From assembly GCA_951213105.1 (NCBI GenBank), contig OX578138.1:91542914-91606913 (forward strand): DNA of 64,000 bases, given 5' to 3'. The notes beneath the pieces were generated by a model that was not told where the DNA came from, made no database searches, and saw only the letters and a program-made list of their open reading frames with translations. The stretch is from Amaurobius ferox (lineage: Eukaryota > Arthropoda > Arachnida > Araneae > Amaurobiidae). A program made the translations under genes and the position numbers. Numbering within the stretch: the first letter of the stretch is position 1; every line of letters begins with the position of its first letter. Shown in pieces: positions 11,827-24,660 of the stretch.

Positions 11827-12174
11827 TATTCTATGCCACTGCAGTTACAATATTTTTAATTTAAATGATCGCCAAACTTTGATTATTTCTACAACAAAGC
11901 CTAATTTTAATGGATGCAGAATGTAAACAAGTGATTGTAAGATGAGTTGTATAAGAATTGCTAAATTTTTTCATGCAAAATTATTTAGCTCTGGAGTCTG
12001 AAATAAAAGTGATATGAATGAAATATTCATTGCTTTTATATAGAGAGTCAGACGATTTATATCTCGATGACTTCATTTGAATAAAGTTCATTTTTTCCCG
12101 ATGAAGCTTTAACTTTTCAAATATAATAAAATATTGCAGTACTGTGAGAATTTAAAATACATCAGCGCTGAATG
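11827..12174. other. Unassigned DNA inside the inverted repeat
   Basis: AT-rich with no gene seen. It lies between family F copy c and the right inverted arm. Confidence 0.35.
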
Positions 12175-12262
12175 TATCGCATTTTAGAGATGTTTAAATG
12201 AAATTGCATTTGAGTTGGAAAGTGTTTCATAATCAATTATTTATGCATGATTGATCTTTCTT
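12175..12262 (-). repeat. Right arm of a long inverted repeat
   Basis: Reverse complement of 11008-11095, including the TATCGCATTTTAGAGATG and GGAAAGTGTTTCATAATCAA blocks. The arms may be the ends of a foldback-type element, but no target duplication could be fixed. Confidence 0.75.
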
Positions 12263-12619
12263 ATTCTTTTTTTAATATTTAAACGCACTTCTTCTGTTTT
12301 CAGCCATGAAGAAGATATTTAAAACTACAGATGCCACTCAGTATTATATTTTCTATCTCCTAGACAATGAGCTGATTTCTGAGAATTATAATTATGACAA
12401 CAACAGTTCAAAATATATAAATTCCAAGGATAGTTTTGAAAGTAAAATAATGTAGACTCTGGGAATAGAAATGGCGGCAATATCAGTGACATGAAGGAAC
12501 AGATGCCAGAAAAGCGCCATCATGTAGTTGAAATAGTGAAATTAGAAAAGGCATAAAATGTCAAAATGATTATAAAATATCGTATTCCATCACTAGCAGA
12601 GTTGCTAGACATAAAGTGA
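12263..12619. other. Unassigned DNA upstream of the piggyBac relic
   Basis: Contains scattered short acidic reading frames that may be the decayed start of the downstream relic. No motif is firm enough to annotate. Confidence 0.3.
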
Positions 12620-13239
12620 TCACATGTACAACTTCTATCTTATCTGATATTGAATCTGCTAATGATCAAGATTACGATTTTGTGGTAACAAATGAAAAAA
12701 TGGAATCCGATGACAAATTTGAGACCGGGAATTCCGATGACTAATGCAAAATCTTTCATCAAGTAATATTTGCAACATTTTTAGATGGTGTAATACTAAG
12801 TGTTCTATTGAATTCTGAAGATTAAGCAACTTCCTTTTTTAGCGTTTTTACAGAGGTGTAATAAATCGCTCTTAAAAACACAATAAAGTATATGCTAAAC
12901 AAATAAGTATATGAAATTGTAACAAAGTATATAAATTTGGCTCAATGAGGACAATGAGGAAAACGATTTGGATATGACGAACGATGAGGAAAATGAGGCT
13001 TTTATTGGTATGTAAATATTTATAGGAATTTATAAAGTGCCTCTTCTAGATTATTATTGTAGCAATAACATCTTTATACATGGCTGTGATTTCTAAAGTT
13101 ATGCCACGCAAGTACAGAGGGTGTTCACACATTTTTGTAACGAATTTAACTTTCTTCATGAGTTAAATTTAAATTTAAAAAAAAACTAACTAGCATCAAC
13201 TCGGAATAGGGTTTAATTATCGTCTGTATCATTGAAAAT

Positions 13240-13990
13240 ATTATTTGCTTTAAAATGTCGCTAGAAAATAAACAATTGATTGGACGCTATATTTTTGCGC
13301 TTTCCGGAGAGAAATACTATTATTAAATTATAATACTTTTATTCGATTATTAAAAAAAAATGTGAAAAGCTCGGTTTTAATATTTCTACATGTAAATTAA
13401 GTGACATGATTACTAAAAAATTAAAAAAAGCCAAAGTTTGCATTTGACCGGGAAAAAGATAAAAAATGCATACCCAACAAACGTTGGTTCAGAGAAAACA
13501 GGGAACGTTTTGCTAAAAGTTTTATGGTTATTCCTGGATATTATAACGTAAAACTCAAAATAAGGAAAGTAGAAAAAATGTTAAAATTATCTCGGATTGT
13601 TATCAAAAATATGTTTTAACACCTGTTTTCAAAAAAGACATTCCATCAATGTACCAAAATAATATTCATTTTGTGAAGTTCTGTCACGATAAGGCTAACA
13701 GCCATACCTCTAAATCTACTGCTATATTTTTTTGAAAAAATAAGAAATGAAATCGGAATTGAGACTATTCCATTTAAATACATCCCAGCCAAGTCCCCCG
13801 ACCTATAGATTACTGTGCATATGGAATTTTAAAACAGGCTCTTTATAAGCGGCATCCCAAAACATTGGATGGCTTCTGGAAGATTACGGTCAGGGGTGGA
13901 ACAAAATCAACCTTGATATTTAAAAAAAAGCTCTTTTATTTCGGAAATCAAGATGTAATATGATAGTTCAACAAAAGGGCAATCAGATTG
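13240..13990 (+). pseudogene. Decayed mariner-type transposase
   Basis: Scattered frames give NKQLIGRYIF near the start, then FCHDKANSHTSKST and FFEKIRNEIGIETIPF, YIPAKSPDL, and finally fragments matching KRHPKTLDGFW and a C-terminal [18 protein letters not shown]. The order, and the Asp of the HDKANSHTS block followed by the SPDL block, match the second and third catalytic regions of IS630/Tc1/mariner transposases. Stops occur in every frame, including directly after SPDL, so the gene is dead. The DD(x)D subgroup cannot be settled from this copy. Confidence 0.65.
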
Positions 13991-14020
13991 ATCATATTAG
14001 AAAATAAAATTCTTATATTT

Positions 14021-14060
<40 letters not shown>
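14021..14060 (+). repeat. TA microsatellite, left side of LTR
   Basis: About 40 bp of alternating TA immediately before the LTR; its last bases, TATAT, match the bases just after the LTR. Confidence 0.9.
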
Positions 14061-14063
<3 letters not shown>

Positions 14064-15013
14064 GAGGCCAGAATATGTCCTCACATGAGACATTTTTATT
14101 TCAATATTTATGGTGCCTAAAACGGCTAACAAAGCTCGAGTCTGGCTGGCGCCGTTGTTTACAACAACGTGAACTTTTAGGTCAAATACTATAAAATTTG
14201 GGTGTCCCAGGCCAAAGGGGCTGAGAGGGGCCTTGATAAATGTCAAGTGATGCCATTGGGTTCAGAAGAACCAATGAGCGCCAAGGGGAAGAAGGGTGGA
14301 GCTCCCCCCCCCGCCGAAGGAACCCCAAGTCACTTGGATACGAAATGTTGTAGAAGTAACTCCGATACAAAATGTTGCAGAAGTAAGTCTGACACGAAAT
14401 GTGTTGTTGCAAGAAGTTATATATGAAGTGTGTGTGTGTGTGTGTGTGTTGTTGTTGAAAAGAGTTTGACAAAAGGAGCGAAGCGAACATGACCTAGCAG
14501 TTGCAGATATAACGTATCAATCGAAGTGAAAAATACGAGTAGGAGACACACACCATAGAGTTATGGCCGTACTTCAGCACTAAGACCGATGTAAGCGAGA
14601 TGATGAGCCCAAGTTTAAACTGGAAGGTATGTGCTCTGATGTTACCGGTCCTAGACACCTTCGTAAAATTAATACTTCTGGTCGTATCTCCACTAGCTAA
14701 AATAGTTAAATGAAAATTGATAATAAATGAGAAATGCTATAAATGATAAATTGTTGTTGATGATAAATTGATGTGGTTAATAAATTATATTGTTTAAGTT
14801 TTAAATAGTCTAATCTTTTAATGTTAATTAATAATTCTTTTCAGGTCTTACACAAAAGGTAAAAATAATTGGAGGGATATTGCGGCACAACAACGAGCGA
14901 TGTACGTCTAAATGTTAATTCCACTTTTTGAGATCAACGGCCATGTTAATAATGATTAATAAACAATTAATATTAATAAAATCTTTAAACTTAATCATTT
15001 CAATTCCTTGTCC

Positions 15014-15017
<4 letters not shown>
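14061..15017 (+). mobile_element. Solo LTR, copy 2 (957 bp)
   Basis: Starts TGTGAGGCCAGAA and ends CCTTGTCCCACA. It is the same family as 5312-6343, with matching blocks through ATTGGAGG and GCGGCACAAC. It sits in a TA tract, and TATAT on each side is compatible with a 5-bp target duplication, although the repeat context makes this non-diagnostic. It contains a short internal triplication of TGTTG(T/C)AGAAGT-like motifs (about 14345-14415) and a TG run (14429-14448). Confidence 0.68.
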
Positions 15018-15386
<369 letters not shown>

Positions 15387-15985
15387 GTGTGAACACCCTC
15401 TATATTTCCAGAAACTACAAGTAAACATTTGATCCTTTTCAGCAATATAAATGATCCAGAATTACAAGCGAGGAGGAAATAAAAGGACTGACAAAAATAT
15501 AAAGTGCCCGAAAGCAGTATACGAATATCCATGCTATGCTTTATTTGTATATTTGATCAAATTAGAGAATCATGGTTAGAAACAGTCCAAGAAGAAACTG
15601 CTTTATGTTTTCTATATCCGTCACTGAGAAATATATTCATTTTGCACAAACTGTCAGATGATCATAATAATAAAACATATATACCCTTTGTTGTCGATTG
15701 CGAAGGATCCAGTGTATGGTTTTATTACTACAGAGGTCGACAGTCGATACATTGATCTTAGGACTGAGAAATCTTACGTTGGTAAAGATAAAGGTGCATA
15801 CATAAAACAATAATATTCAATCCTGTAGGTACACATTTACTATCAGATTTGAAAACTTACAGAAGAAGATGCCGAATATGCTCAGCTTGAGAGCATGATA
15901 AGCACATAAAACTTCAATGTCAGGCATGCACTGTTCTATTATGTACATTACCATGATTCTTAGAATTTCATAAAAAATGTATTAT

Positions 15986-16779
15986 GCAATTACGCATCAA
16001 TTTTTGCAATTATTGTTTGTTCAAAATCAATGTTTTCTCTGTGAAATAGTCTACGGATGTAATCTGAAGTAATAAATGGGTTGTTTAGTTTTAATTTGGG
16101 ATTTTCCGATGATGTAAACTCATTCACGCATAAGGCAATGGGAAAATATTTACCACATGCTTTTGGCAGGGAGAAATTACTTCCCACTTAAAAATCAAAA
16201 AATAAGAAAACTGGCAATAACAAAATATAATCCATGAAATATGATCTGTCATACTAATATATGATATTTTTTATTATGAAACATATGTTTCATACAGTAG
16301 ATATTATTCTCCTTATAAAGATAGAATTTCTTAGAAAAGATTGAACAAAATATGAGTTTAACGTCATGGATGCTTAAGAGGGAAATATTAATTTTGGGGC
16401 GATTAAAGATGGATATATGGATGCATTAATAGCATGGATATTTAAGGGGTTATATCACTTTTGTAACAATAAATGTTTTATATATGAATATATTAAAAGT
16501 ATGGATGCTTTAAATTGCTTTTATACAAAATGCAATAACATTTTGCAAAAAAAAATATATAATAATTAAAATTGTTTAAAAATTAACGAAATTTTGGAAT
16601 AACAATATCCAAGAAAGATTCTCTGCTATTATTGAATTAATATATTAAATTTGTTTTAGTTTCAAATACTACATGACTACTTTAAAAGAAAATGCTATTT
16701 TATTATTAAAACATGCGTTCTCCTTATAGGATCAGATTAAATTAATTTACCATCGAAACTTTGGAAAAAAAAATCGTAT
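15986..16779. other. Unassigned intergenic DNA
   Basis: AT-rich with no recognisable gene or structured repeat. Confidence 0.35.
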
Positions 16780-17110
16780 CTTCATTTTATACCAGTGCTT
16801 ACTATGATACATTTCATACCAGTCTTCATTTTATACCAGTACATACTATGATGCATTCCGTACCAGTCTTCATTTTATACCAGTGCTTAATATGATACAT
16901 TTCATACCAGTCTTCATGTTATTCCAGTGCTTACTATGATGCATTTCATACCAGTCTTCATTTTAAACCAGTGCTTACTATGACACATTTCATACTAGTC
17001 TTCATTTTAAACCAGCGCTTACTATGATACATTTCATACCAGTCGTCATTTTATACCAGTGCTTACTATGATACATTTCATATCAATCTTCATTTTATAC
17101 CAGTGCTTAC
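16780..17110 (+). repeat. Minisatellite, 44-bp unit, about 7.5 copies
   Basis: Each unit reads, with substitutions, CTTCATTTTATACCAGTGCT followed by TACTATGATACATTTCATACC and AGT. Copies differ at a few positions (for example TACATACTATGATGCATTCC in unit 2). Confidence 0.95.
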
Positions 17111-18234
17111 AATTGTTTTTTTAATAATGATAACGAGTGCTCTTGAGTGTTGCTGACTTTTATAAGCAGTTGTATCGTGATAAAGTATATCTTAAAGAAA
17201 GGTGTTTGTTTCTGTGTGTTAAGTGATGATGATGATCTTGTTTCTAAACTTTATATGCGTAATGAAAGTAGCTAACCCAGTTTTAAATTTGTCTTTATAT
17301 GGGGATTGACTATGGTTTCATTTTAACATTAAAGCTTCGTTTTTAATTGCAGCAGTGGCCTATCTGTTTTTCATGTCACACTCATTAAAACCTGATAGTA
17401 TTTCATGAAAACGGCAAGAATCTATTTTCTTGTACAATGTACTTTCAGACCATTAAATATTCTTTTACTATGGTGAGAGGGTTGATGTGGTAAGCGTTCC
17501 CCTTTATTTTTGAAAGACCATAATACTTGCATTCCAGCTGGTGTTGCATATTTCTCAGTTTTTATGATATTGAAGTTTTAAAGCATCACATTTGTTATTT
17601 CTGACTAAACAATTAACATTCAAGTTATATTATCTAAAATTTATTTCCAGAAACAGGAGAAGATCAATTAGATATACTTATATTTAAAATGTAGTTATTA
17701 GGATTAGTACAATGGGATGTCTTTCATCAAAACTGTTTTATAAAACATATGAAAACACCAGTCTTGAAAAAGCAAATACTATTATGCTATTGAATTTAAT
17801 CTGACATGGAAAACTCCCGTACATCCCTTTATTTTTAGAAGGAATGTTCAGAAAACATGATGTAATTGAATAGTGAATTGTAATTGAATAGCGGTTCTCT
17901 TACACTAAAATGTGGAAAAGAAATATTGGTATGCTATTTAAAACATCTGTAAAGCATTTCTTATAGGTATAGAACTGTGAATGTTTCCTTAGCTAAAGTT
18001 AGAGCGAAAAGTGCAATTTCGTATTATTATAGCAAATAAATCGCTAACCTTAACACGATGAAGAATTTTGAGGTAAACATATTTCGATTATATCGGCATC
18101 TATTGTTTTGAAATAAATCTGAATAATATATGAATGTTAGTGTGTTCCTGCGTCTCGTATTAGATAAAACTTATACAAATACATTTTACAAAATTTTGAA
18201 CAGTTGAATTTAATTGAATTGAAAACTCGATCTC
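17111..18234. other. Unassigned intergenic DNA
   Basis: No gene, TIR or tandem structure recognised. Confidence 0.35.
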
Positions 18235-18990
18235 TCTAGTCTCTTCGGCGTCTCTGGGTGTTACTACCCTCCTTGGCATAGCCAGTTGATGAAGCTGTTA
18301 AGTTTTGTCTTCCTAGGAATTTTTCCTCCTGCTGTTCCCCCGTTGCTCCGGAAGGTAGATCCTTCTGTATGGACATTATTGTCCCTTTCTTACCCGGTCA
18401 TGCTTAGTTAGTATTTTCGTTTTCTTTGACTAGGTTAAGTTAACCTGGCAGTGCATGTTTAAGGTCGGGCTACGACAGCACCTCTTTAAATTGCATGCTG
18501 CCTCTGCATATCTACCAAGGGGTTGAAAGACGAAATCCTCTAAAAAATTATCAAAATTGTGTGCCAAAAAAGTTTGGCTCTTCTGGTTATATTAAGCAGT
18601 CACTGCAATCGTCAATCAACGTCTCCCGTTCTAAATGGTTTGCTCCTGAACTCCATTAGGAGTTAGGGCGCTTTTACAGCTCACGTTTCTTCAATTAAAG
18701 GAAGTATCCCTGAAGACTCCCGAGCTCTTCCTGAACTGTGTGGCTCTAGGCTTCAGCTTTCTCTGCTATTTCCTAGCGGCGCGGTGTGTGTGGTTTTTAG
18801 GTCCCCCTGCTATTATTTGGTGTTCAGCCGTTTCTTGGTGCTCGGACTGGCTCTTAGCATATGTCTTCCTCCTTCGACTCAGCTGGGTCGTCTGCCGGCG
18901 ACTTCCAATGGCGCGGAACTAACCCCGTAAACCGAGAGGTAGATCGGATCCGCACTTATGTTTGGTAATGGTAGCCTTTTCGACTTAATT
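18235..18990. other. GC-richer patch of unknown origin
   Basis: Base composition shifts visibly from the AT-rich surroundings to many C/G-rich words (GGCGCGGTGTG, CTGCCGGCGACTTCC). A 60-codon plus frame at 18740-18922 is hydrophobic and has no recognised domain; other frames give short Ser/Gly-rich or Arg-rich pieces. It may be a 5' region of a retroelement or a diverged LTR, but no ends could be defined. Confidence 0.3.
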
Positions 18991-20309
18991 TAAGTATAGA
19001 AACCCTAGAGTGCAAAAAACAACAACATTTAATTAACTCACAAATTATATCTATCTCTTAGTTAGAGGTTTTGAAATATGAGTAACATTTTATTGCTTTT
19101 AAAACTTAAAAATTTTTCATCATTCTTAAGTAGTTGATGCAAAGTGGTATAAATGCAAATTATACACCAACATGATACAGGCCAAGGACGGCCAGTTAGT
19201 GATCATCATTGCTGCCTTACCAAAGCAACTATATTTTACTCGAATAATATCCTATAACTCAGTCAGAAGGCAATCGGTAGGGGTGTGTGTGCTCCTCTTT
19301 AGGTGCCTTTGAGTTTTAAAAAGGTGTTATACTGTGCTGGTATTCATTTCACTGTGACCTGGAACGCAGGTACGAAACTCTGATTAATAATATAAACACC
19401 TTGATCTATCTGTCTATCCTGTGTAGCCCTGCTACAAAATGTTGCCAAACGTATCACGGTTGCCAAACAATCACGGATAAATATTTCAATTTTTATGATA
19501 TAACCATGGAACTTTGCGTAGTGTATGACATCATATACTGAAAGTGAGGCCATGATGTGAGCGACCTGTTTCTTAGGTAATGCTGTGGTTATACTTCTTT
19601 TATAGCGAAATTATGATATAACAATGAAGCTTTGCGTAGCGTATGACTTCAGATCCTAAAAGTGAGACCCTAATGTTATTTTATTTCTTATAATTTGATA
19701 TATTTTATTTGAGATACCACACAACTCACAAGTGTCACGCTCATTTCGTTAACATGTTTAATCCAACGAGTCTATATACAGAGAAACACTATTAGCGCAT
19801 GCGCCATAAGTTAAAGTTCTTCCTTGAAGAGACGTTATATGCAGTTAACTATCAGCATTAGCACCTCAAATCTGCAATGTTGCTATTTGTTATTGGAAGA
19901 ATCTGTTGATACTTTAATTTTATTTCGTAAATCTTGCTTTAATTTCATATAATTTGATTTTAATTTTCATGATAACAAATACATTGACTGGTTGTGAATT
20001 CAAAAGCAGAGCGAATGATGGCTTATGGCGAATAATGTTGTCAGAATGCAAGTAATGTATATAAGCTAATAATACGAGTAGTGTATATAGTGTATATAAG
20101 TGTGTATATAAGCTCGTTGGTTTAACCAATGTCTGTATTCCGCGTTCAGCGCTCGCTTTTCAACGGAATATAGGAAACAGTTAAGCCTTAGTTTAACATT
20201 CAAAATAGTTCATGTTTCTTCCAACAAATGTAAGACATATTGCTGTGCTCCCGTGTTTTTAGTTTATTACTTTTAGAGCAGAATGCCCGAGGGTCTGACT
20301 AAACAAAAA
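18991..20309. other. Unassigned intergenic DNA, possible diverged LTR-like piece
   Basis: Mostly featureless. Around 19733-20270 there is a segment beginning TGTCACGCTC with GCGCATGCGCC and a TATATAAGCTCG motif that resembles an LTR promoter region, but no second copy or target duplication was found. Confidence 0.25.
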
Positions 20310-20860
20310 TTGACAAAAGTGTCGCGTAATTAATACAAATGTCGCCAAATTGATACAAATGCCACCAAATTGATAAAGATGACGCTAAAATAATAAAAAT
20401 AACGCTAAAATAATAGAAATAATGCTAAAATAATAAAAATAACGACAAATTGATTAAAATTCGATATCTTGGAAATGATATAAGAATCTACTTTAAGAAT
20501 AACATATTTCTCAGGCCGTAACGCTTAGCAAAACTCTGGAGACAAATTTTAGCGGCAAATCGCCAACTTAGCGAGTTTATTTAAATGTTGCACAATTACA
20601 GACAGCGTTGTCAAATTGATAAAAATGGCAATAAATCAATGGAAATGAAGACTGATTTATGAAAAGTCAATATCTTGGACAGAACATAGTAAAAGGCCAT
20701 AAGAATTACCCATTTTTCTGTCCGTACGTAATGTTTGGCAGAAAAATTGGGCGGGATGTCGCAAACTTGGCGACGTTTTTAAATATTGCCAGATTGACGG
20801 AAATGTCACCAAATTCACAAAAATATCATCAAATTGATAAAATGCGCTAAATAGGAGGCA
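20310..20860 (+). repeat. Degenerate sequence related to the 3' half of family R
   Basis: Repeated phrases such as TGTCGCCAAATTGATA, ATATCTTGGAAATGATATAA and CGTAACGCTTAGCAAAAC follow the same theme as the 3' half of family R elements, arranged in two rough rounds. The R 5' block and the terminal CCCACATCAG are absent. Confidence 0.5.
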
Positions 20861-20913
20861 ATGCGTTGTAGATTTTAATTTCCGTCATATGAAGGGTATA
20901 ACTTTTAGTATTT

Positions 20914-21393
20914 CTTAGAAGAAATGGACAGGGCATGACATAAGGCACCGGCTATTCTGGGTAAATACATTCAAAAACCTTTTCCAAAGAACAGTTTTAT
21001 TGCAGAATCGATTACCGCACCAGTGGTTATGCTGGTATTAATTGAATTGTGTGACATTGAATCTCAAATTACCTTCTGGTCAATATAAGGTAATAAACAA
21101 TATCTTTAATCAATGGATGGAGATCATAAAGTTCATAAAGATGATAACGTATATTAGAAGAAATGGACAGGGCATGACATAAGGCACCGGCTATTCTGGG
21201 TAAATACATTCAAAAACCTTTTCCAAAAAACAGTTTTATTGCAGAATCGAAGACCGCACCAGTGGTTATGCTGGTATTAATTGAATTGTGTGACATTGAC
21301 ACTCAAATTACCTTCTGGTCAATATAAGGTAATAAACAATATATTTAATCAATGGATGGAGATCATAAAGTTCATAAAGATGGTAATGTATAT
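20914..21393 (+). repeat. Recent 240-bp tandem duplication
   Basis: TTAGAAGAAATGGACAGGGC begins at 20914 and again at 21154. The two 240-bp copies are almost identical through GGAGATCATAAAGTTCATAA, differing at only a few bases (for example GATTACC versus GAAGACC). Confidence 0.93.
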
Positions 21394-21423
21394 TTGCAAC
21401 GTTAGATCGTCCATTTCTGTCAA

Positions 21424-21620
21424 TGTGGCTGTGAGGTCTAAAGTAAGCATCTCCTCTGCTCTTTGGAATGCCGGGTTATGTGTTCGAGTCCCACATACCT
21501 GCATGTATGTTGTGGTGCCAATTAAAGGTGTAATATGTTCCGTTTCCTCTAGGAAGCTGGGGCATCGTCATATAACGACAAAATGGTTCACGGTCCAGAC
21601 GCTAAAAATATGTGATTGAT
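21424..21620 (+). mobile_element. tRNA-derived SINE-like sequence
   Basis: TGGCTGTGAGG near 21426 resembles an RNA polymerase III A box, and GTTCGAGTCCCAC at about 21482 matches a B box (consensus GGTTCGANTCC), spaced about 55 bp. A 3' body follows (GTTCCGTTTCCTCTAGGAAG and GGTTCACGGTCC). The layout suggests a tRNA-headed SINE rather than a functional tRNA, since no full cloverleaf is obvious. The 3' end is not defined. Confidence 0.45.
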
Positions 21621-21975
21621 TAGACAATCAAATGCCTCACCATTATAAAAATTCCGACAACTTCAATATATAACCCTACCAACAAAAATTTAAATGCGAT
21701 TAAAGCTGTTGACATCTTTCAATGTCAGTTTTTAAAAAAACTCCTCATATAGTCCTCACAAGATCTTCGTCAGATTGAATATAATTTAGTAAATCATAAC
21801 ATTTTCAATTCGCAGTCCACAGACATCATACTTATTTACTACAAAGGCTGCAATCGATGACAATTAAGAACACTTTTTAAACGTTATAATAAGCACTTTT
21901 GAGAATAACTCAAGATAATTAAGCAACTACATATCAAATAATTGTATGTTACGTCTAGTTGGCAAGAAAATATTA
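21621..21975. other. Unassigned intergenic DNA
   Basis: Nothing recognisable. Confidence 0.35.
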
Positions 21976-22172
21976 GTACTCAGTATATGAGTTCATGCAA
22001 TGATAGATATAATAAACAGTGGTATAATTACATTGTCGTGTTTTGTTTTGTACAGTATATTCAGTATATGGGTTGCTGCATATGAGTTGATGCACTGATA
22101 GAATTAATACCCAATGATATAATTGAATTGTCGTGTTTTGTTTTGTACATTATATTTTTACAGTGTATTCAG
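21976..22172 (+). repeat. Diverged ~98-bp tandem duplication
   Basis: CATTGTCGTGTTTTGTTTTG and the preceding CATATGAGTT-like and TGATAGA-like words occur twice, at about 21977-22070 and 22075-22172, in the same order with substitutions. Confidence 0.7.
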
Positions 22173-22348
22173 GTAGTATTAATCGAAGATGGTATGAATG
22201 TAAATTTTTAAATGATTAAGAATAAAATGTTTAAAGTTTGAAATGTATTTGCGACTTACAAATCCATTATAATGAGAGATCTAATGTGAAAGAGATCTAA
22301 TGTGATAATTTAAACTCAAATATATTGTAATTGCGTTGTTTCAGTATG

Positions 22349-22918
22349 TAGATGCACATAATTTAAGCAAAAATAAAGCTGTTTAGGACGGATACAACAC
22401 TCAATATGAATTAAAAAGAACTTTAAAAATCACGATTTTGAGACAAGATGGATGCCATATTTCATTTTGAAATGGGTCACGTGATATTTTCATATCATGG
22501 CCACGTGATCGCTTCATATAAGAGGTGTAATTATTATTTTAATTTTTATTCAAAAAACTGCTGAATATATTTTGCTGAAATCTTTTTTATATATTTTATG
22601 GAATAATTTGAATATTACCTAACATTTTCGAAACAATTTGTGAATTTTAAATCCGCTTAAAAAATGTTAGAAAAATTAGATCCCATAGGGCTCAATGTAT
22701 TTCATTTTTTCAACCCGGGTTCAATCCAAAACTAATTGGGTGAGATTATTCATTTATATTCCCATATGCCCCACAGATCGTCTGAACAACATACTAACAT
22801 TTAATTTTGATTAAGTCATTTTTACGGAAATTATCAGGTTAACGGACAGACAGGCAGACAGACAGAATGAACAAAGTTAAAAACAGTATTCAACTTTGTT
22901 GTAAAGTGTTAAAAAATA
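22349..22918 (+). repeat. Dispersed repeat family F, copy b
   Basis: Begins TAGATGCACATAATTT and contains TTTAGGACGGATACAACAC, GAAATGGGTCACGTGATAT, CAACCCGGGTTCAATCC and a GACAGGCAGACAGACAGA run. It ends near TTTGTTGTAAAGTGTTAAAA. It shares its block order with 921-1439 and, inverted, with 11244-11826. Confidence 0.65.
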
Positions 22919-24283
22919 AAGCTATTATGTTCCTAAAACTCTGTTTTCACATAAATTCCCAGTAAGATCATAGTTAATATTTGAATAATATTTTCTGTTT
23001 TAGGCAATGTTTAGAATAATATTTCTTCTTTCATGTAAGACCAAATTGTAAAAGTTTTTTCAAGTAGACTTCGAAAGCACACTGACAATGTTTCGAAGTC
23101 AGTAAAATATTACAATAAAATTTGAATATATTCACGCTTTAACTGTAACTTCTGGCTTCTGGTTAGACGTTTAGTTTAAAAAATTATTCAGAAAATATCT
23201 ATCCCCAGGGATTTGTTGGAAACTAATCTGCAGAATTTTAGGTAATTTAGCAGAATGACTTGACTTGTAGAATTGACCAAAACATCTAACGAAATATATA
23301 ACGCATTTAAATCGAATTGCCAATTTATTATATATGTCTTTTCATAATGAGCACTCAAAATCTAGTTAACAGAAAGAAAACTGCAAATGTACACAAAAGT
23401 GTTGCCTAAATCATGAACATATTCCATTTTGGATTACTAGCACCCTGAATAATTTTATTTATGATGTTTGTACAGTCTCTCATAAAACTTAATCAAAATC
23501 GTTAATCTATTTCAGAAGCCATAGCACAGAAACGGAGCTAGATGGTCTTTCACCAAACCAAAGTTTCCCTTCCCTCACATACATAGACATATAATCCTTT
23601 CACCAACAACGAAATAACTATAACTTATTTAACTAAAACTTTAGATTACATTGCTTAACTTTTCAATTAATTTTACCCTTTCACCTGGATTACACTTATA
23701 TGCTATTCTTTATTGCTTTTATACATTTGTGAACTAACTGTCCTGGAACATTCACACTTTTATCAAAACGAACAACTTTATTTTATTTAACTTTATTTAT
23801 TATCATTGTTGTATTTTGTTATCGTTGATTTTCTTTCCTGAGTATTTATATCCTCCTATTTAGTCTATCTGCTTTAGATTCCTTTGGGCTATTTTGTCAC
23901 TCAAAACATAAAAAAAAAATCATTCAATATGAAAATCTTTGAGATTTATATTTTAAACATTTATATGGCATAAACATTTAAACATTCGAATACAGTTGTA
24001 CATTAACATTTCAGATGAAGTCCAGCTTTAAAATTCGAGAGAAATAGTTCCAGAGACACGCATGTCTACAGTTAGAATTTTCAGTCTTTTCTTGCTAGAG
24101 CATGATATTTGAAACTTTCAAACTCCAGCTTGAGATCACCTTCATCTAAATCGGTGTAGTAGAGGCTTCTAAGATCTATTGCCTCTTAAGTAAACTCACA
24201 TGCATTCATATTACTTATCTGTGCTTCGATGGGGGAAACTGAACTTTTCTTGCAAATCTAGTTTGCAAGTCATATGAAACTTA
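22919..24283. other. Unassigned intergenic DNA
   Basis: AT-rich with no recognised feature. Confidence 0.35.
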
Positions 24284-24660
24284 CCCTAACAGCATTTTTT
24301 TCACAGTAACGTAAGATTTACGTCACACTGTGACTTTGGGACGTAACAGGACGTCGCAGTACATCTCGGCAATGTCATATTGAGGTCACAGCGAAGTCAT
24401 TTTGGTCATTTTCGTGGTCGTTTGTGACGATGCATTTTAACTTGTTTGTGACGTCACATTGTAATTGACATTGTAATGTCGTCACATTGTTACGTGTTAA
24501 TAAAATTGTGGAAACGTCACAGAATATAGTCACAATGAAGTTACAAAGTTACTAATACGAAACGTCGCATAGAAGTCACAAATATGATGTCACATTGTGA
24601 CCCAGGTGTCACGTGACTAAAACGTCACTGTTACACATGTGACGATCTTTGCTGTGAGGG
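24284..24660 (+). mobile_element. 377-bp TIR element packed with ACGTCAC/TGACGT-type motifs
   Basis: The left end CCCTAACAGCA (24284-24294) is matched by the inverse TGCTGTGAGGG (24650-24660) with one mismatch. The flanks read TTA before and TAA after, so the duplication could not be fixed. The interior contains a dozen or more short variants of GTCAC and ACGT in both orientations (TTACGTCACACTGTGAC, TTGTGACGTCACATTGT, AGGTGTCACGTGAC), giving many overlapping small palindromes. No coding frame is present. The superfamily of this MITE-like element is not clear to me. Confidence 0.6.

Noticed and set aside
18740..18922. Hydrophobic 60-codon frame as a membrane protein
   Set aside because: Lies in a GC-rich patch where random frames stay open; no start context or homology recognised.
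19733..20270. Possible solo LTR beginning TGTCACGCTC with TATATAAGCTCG
   Set aside because: No second copy, no convincing CA end and no flanking duplication could be found.
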